Of a stretch of 64,000 nt of DNA, positions 61,585-64,000 are shown one piece after another (the first letter of the stretch is position 1; the number at the start of each line of letters is the position of its first letter). The DNA lies in contig OY754980.1 in the NCBI GenBank assembly GCA_963576475.1, positions 23,357,434 through 23,421,433 on the forward strand. Reading direction: 5' to 3'. The notes beneath the pieces were generated by a model. The model was not told the DNA's origin. It made no database searches and saw only the letters and a list, made by a program, of their open reading frames with translations. The stretch is from Molanna angustata (lineage: Eukaryota > Arthropoda > Insecta > Trichoptera > Molannidae). A program made the position numbers and the translations under genes.

Positions 61585-64000
61585 TTACTCTGTTCAAAAT
61601 CATCCGTTATTTTGAAAAAAAACTTTGAACAATTTCGTTTGACAAATTTATACATAAAATCTAACAAATAACAGTTCAAAAGTAAACGTTTTCAGTAGCA
61701 ACATTTTATAGCATGCAATGTATAACCGGAATCGACCATGGACTTCCGGAAATGGCACTTTTCAATCCGTAATATTAAAAAGTCTTAGCCTTCCGGTCGG
61801 ATATTATTCATTTCCGTTAGAATTTTGCCGTATCCGGTCGAAGAATGTAAATACTCGCCTTTAAAACTGTGTACCTATGTGCTTTAACATTATGTATGAT
61901 ATATTTATATTATATACCAAATACTGTGAGGGTGAAACCATCGATTCGTCGAAGGACGAAAACTGTATATAGGATTCCAAACTTATAAGCTATTTTGTAA
62001 AAATATATTGTCAATTCTTATTCATCAAATTTGTAAAATCATATAACTTGAAGGTTTTGTCGTTGACACAGTGGAAGTTCATAATTATAAATTGTAAAAA
62101 AAAACACTTATACATAGTAAATTCAAATTTCATTCAATACATCATACAAAAGAAACGTTTTATTTCAGTTGTAAAGAATTTAACTAAGTTTTTTCTCATC
62201 AATATTCTAAATTTTATCTAAATTCCTTTCCTATTATATGATTTTAATCACAAATTATATTGTATGCTTATAATAAAAATAAAATGACTTTTTATATAGA
62301 GCCATTTATGGATATTGAACTCAAAGGTGCTTAAGATTAATAACAGGACACAAGATGAAATAAAAACCAGGTAATAATCAATTCACGAGTTTTTGAAAAA
62401 ATAAGCTACATATTAATTGTTTTCTATTACAGTCTATTGATTATCAACTCTATGGAAGCTTATTCCACTGAACCGGACCCACAACAACAAATGCTCTCAC
62501 CAAAGTTATGTCAAAGATCACAATAATAAGACAACAAATAAGAGTATAATTAAAAATGATAGATATACCGAAGATTGAATGAATTTTTGCATTAAACGGA
62601 ATGGAAAATGAACGATATGAAAAATCTTTTTCTTTCTTTGCTACATCCGCTCTCCGTGAGCAGCATATGTCCACGACAAGATATCTCCAAAAGTCTTTAT
62701 TCTCATCTTTTAAATCTCTTTCCGACTAGGTCAGCTTCTTAGGGTTTATTCTTTGGAAAGCCACACATACATTTCGGGGTATCCGCTAGCAGTAAAGCCA
62801 GCATATATAATAATTTTCCTTGGGTATCCTGTAAAGTTCTTTGTCGTGTTTGTGATATAAGTTTTTTTTTATTTCCTTGTGAGTTCTTATATATCGCGAA
62901 ATCGTATCATTATGTATATATTGAAATGAAATATTTTAATAATTTTTAAAATTATATGTGATCTATAATTTGAATAATCAGAAATCACATTTAATTTTTT
63001 ATTGTATAATCGACTCATGTATAATTGTACGCTTGTTGAGGAATACCTCGATTGAGTATGCAAAGCAAAGACCAAAATATGAACATATGTAGATACTAGG
63101 GGTATCTACAACAAGAACAAAATCCACCCCCACTTACTTGTAGTTCTTTATTTCCCAATCTCCGTTGATCTTCTTAATCACTTATACAAATCAATATTTT
63201 AAAGCACCTACAGTGTTTGCATTTAAGTGATACACAACAATTCATTTAATTTAGTAATGAAAACATTAAATAAAATATTAATAAATGGAAGGTATTTCTT
63301 TTGAATGTTGCAAAATGCTTAATATGTTGTACATTATTTTTATATGGCTGTTTTAACCATTGTATTCCTTTAAATTTTACTAAAGTATTGATGAATTTGA
63401 TATTTGAATTTCACAATAAAAGTACAAATAATTGGCTTTTTTTTATATTTTTCGTTATGCCGGACTTCTTAGCAAATGAAATATTTTTTATTTACTTTAT
63501 TTCCGGGAAATTTACAGTATAATAAATATACTGTCTCTTAAAATATCAATCGTTATATTTGATAGTGTCGCATTTTATGTCGACGTTTTACCATCAGCGA
63601 TTGTCTACATAATATGAGATATAATCCTAGCATCTCTTAACTGTCAAAGTGACTTAATGTTTAATTTAAATGTTTATTTAGTAAAGTTTATATATATTAT
63701 ATATTTGCTTACAGTTATGTGTAATATTACTAACAGTATTTTTCTGTATAAAAATAAGCTATTATATAGTAATATATTTTGATTTTATTAAATGATTTGA
63801 AAACTGAATATATTCCCATTTACAACATGTCGTATTTACGAAATGTCAATAAATTATTGTATGTTTTGTGTTTCAGATTCCAGTCCTCGTCTTGAGAGAA
63901 CAATGTAAAAAATGAATCATAATTTTTAATGTTTACTGGTCTATACTATTTTAGCTTCTTCCAGTAAACAAATAATACTTAAAATAAAAAATAAACAATT
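61585..64000. other. Mostly unassigned right end
   Basis: A short - strand phrase VVVGPVQWNKLP at about 62460-62500 recalls the CR1 C-terminus (NGPLKWNKLPP). A T-rich splice-acceptor-like site TGTTTTGTGTTTCAG ends at 63877. Nothing else could be supported. Confidence 0.35.

Noticed and set aside
63863..63915. Last exon partnered with 45750-45791
   Set aside because: The acceptor is good and the phase fits, but only twelve codons follow before a stop, and an 18-kb link cannot be supported from sequence alone.

Overview
The window reads as nuclear DNA of an insect, most likely a moth or butterfly (inference). It is very AT-rich, carries many GTAGGTA/TACCTAC motifs, has tRNA-derived SINEs, CR1- and RTE-type LINE remnants, a Penelope-like element, LTR retrotransposons of the Gypsy group, and many small inverted-repeat elements. 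No prokaryotic or viral gene organisation is visible. Almost everything that can be recognised is transposable-element DNA. Host genes are represented at most by two candidate exons: a possible terminal exon at 421-629 and a possible first exon with a CpG-rich upstream region at 45240-45791, both on the + strand.

Layout. 0-5 kb: candidate exon, a decayed Penelope-like fragment with a degenerate hammerhead-like motif, LINE C-terminal fragments, and copies of a TIR element here called family A. 4.4-5.2 kb: first copy of a fold-back retroposon flanked by a 13-bp direct repeat. 6.9-11 kb: two copies of a repeat (J), the second interrupted by a TIR element with TAA target duplication, itself interrupted by a CR1-type LINE. 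11-18.5 kb: several TIR elements, RTE and other LINE remnants, a 46-bp minisatellite, SINEs, and a 241-bp tandem duplication. 19.08-23.78 kb: the most striking object, a 4.7-kb near-perfect palindrome made of two head-to-head Penelope-like (RT plus GIY-YIG) copies, each ending in a hammerhead-ribozyme-like motif. 23.92-27.86 kb: a non-coding LTR element (LARD-like) with 693-bp LTRs. 29.16-29.84 kb: a fold-back MITE flanked by TTAA. 30.90-39.36 kb: a complete but broken Gypsy-group retrotransposon on the - strand with CsRn1-like gag motif and a primer-binding site matching tRNA-Trp. 39.4-49.3 kb: LINE and SINE remnants around the candidate promoter and first exon. 49.8-55.1 kb: a 1.2-kb TIR element nested in a SINE, a second TTAA MITE, and a second fold-back retroposon. 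55-64 kb: SINE and LINE pieces, local tandem repeats, a third fold-back retroposon, then about 3 kb with nothing recognisable.

How the parts work together. The non-coding LTR element and the coding Gypsy element share orientation, the same first nine bases of the primer-binding site, a similar leader just after it, and GGTNACC hairpins, so the former was probably mobilised by proteins from this lineage (inference). The Penelope palindrome and the fold-back retroposon both show retro-type insertions that end up as inverted pairs. All identities quoted were judged by eye; no database search was run.
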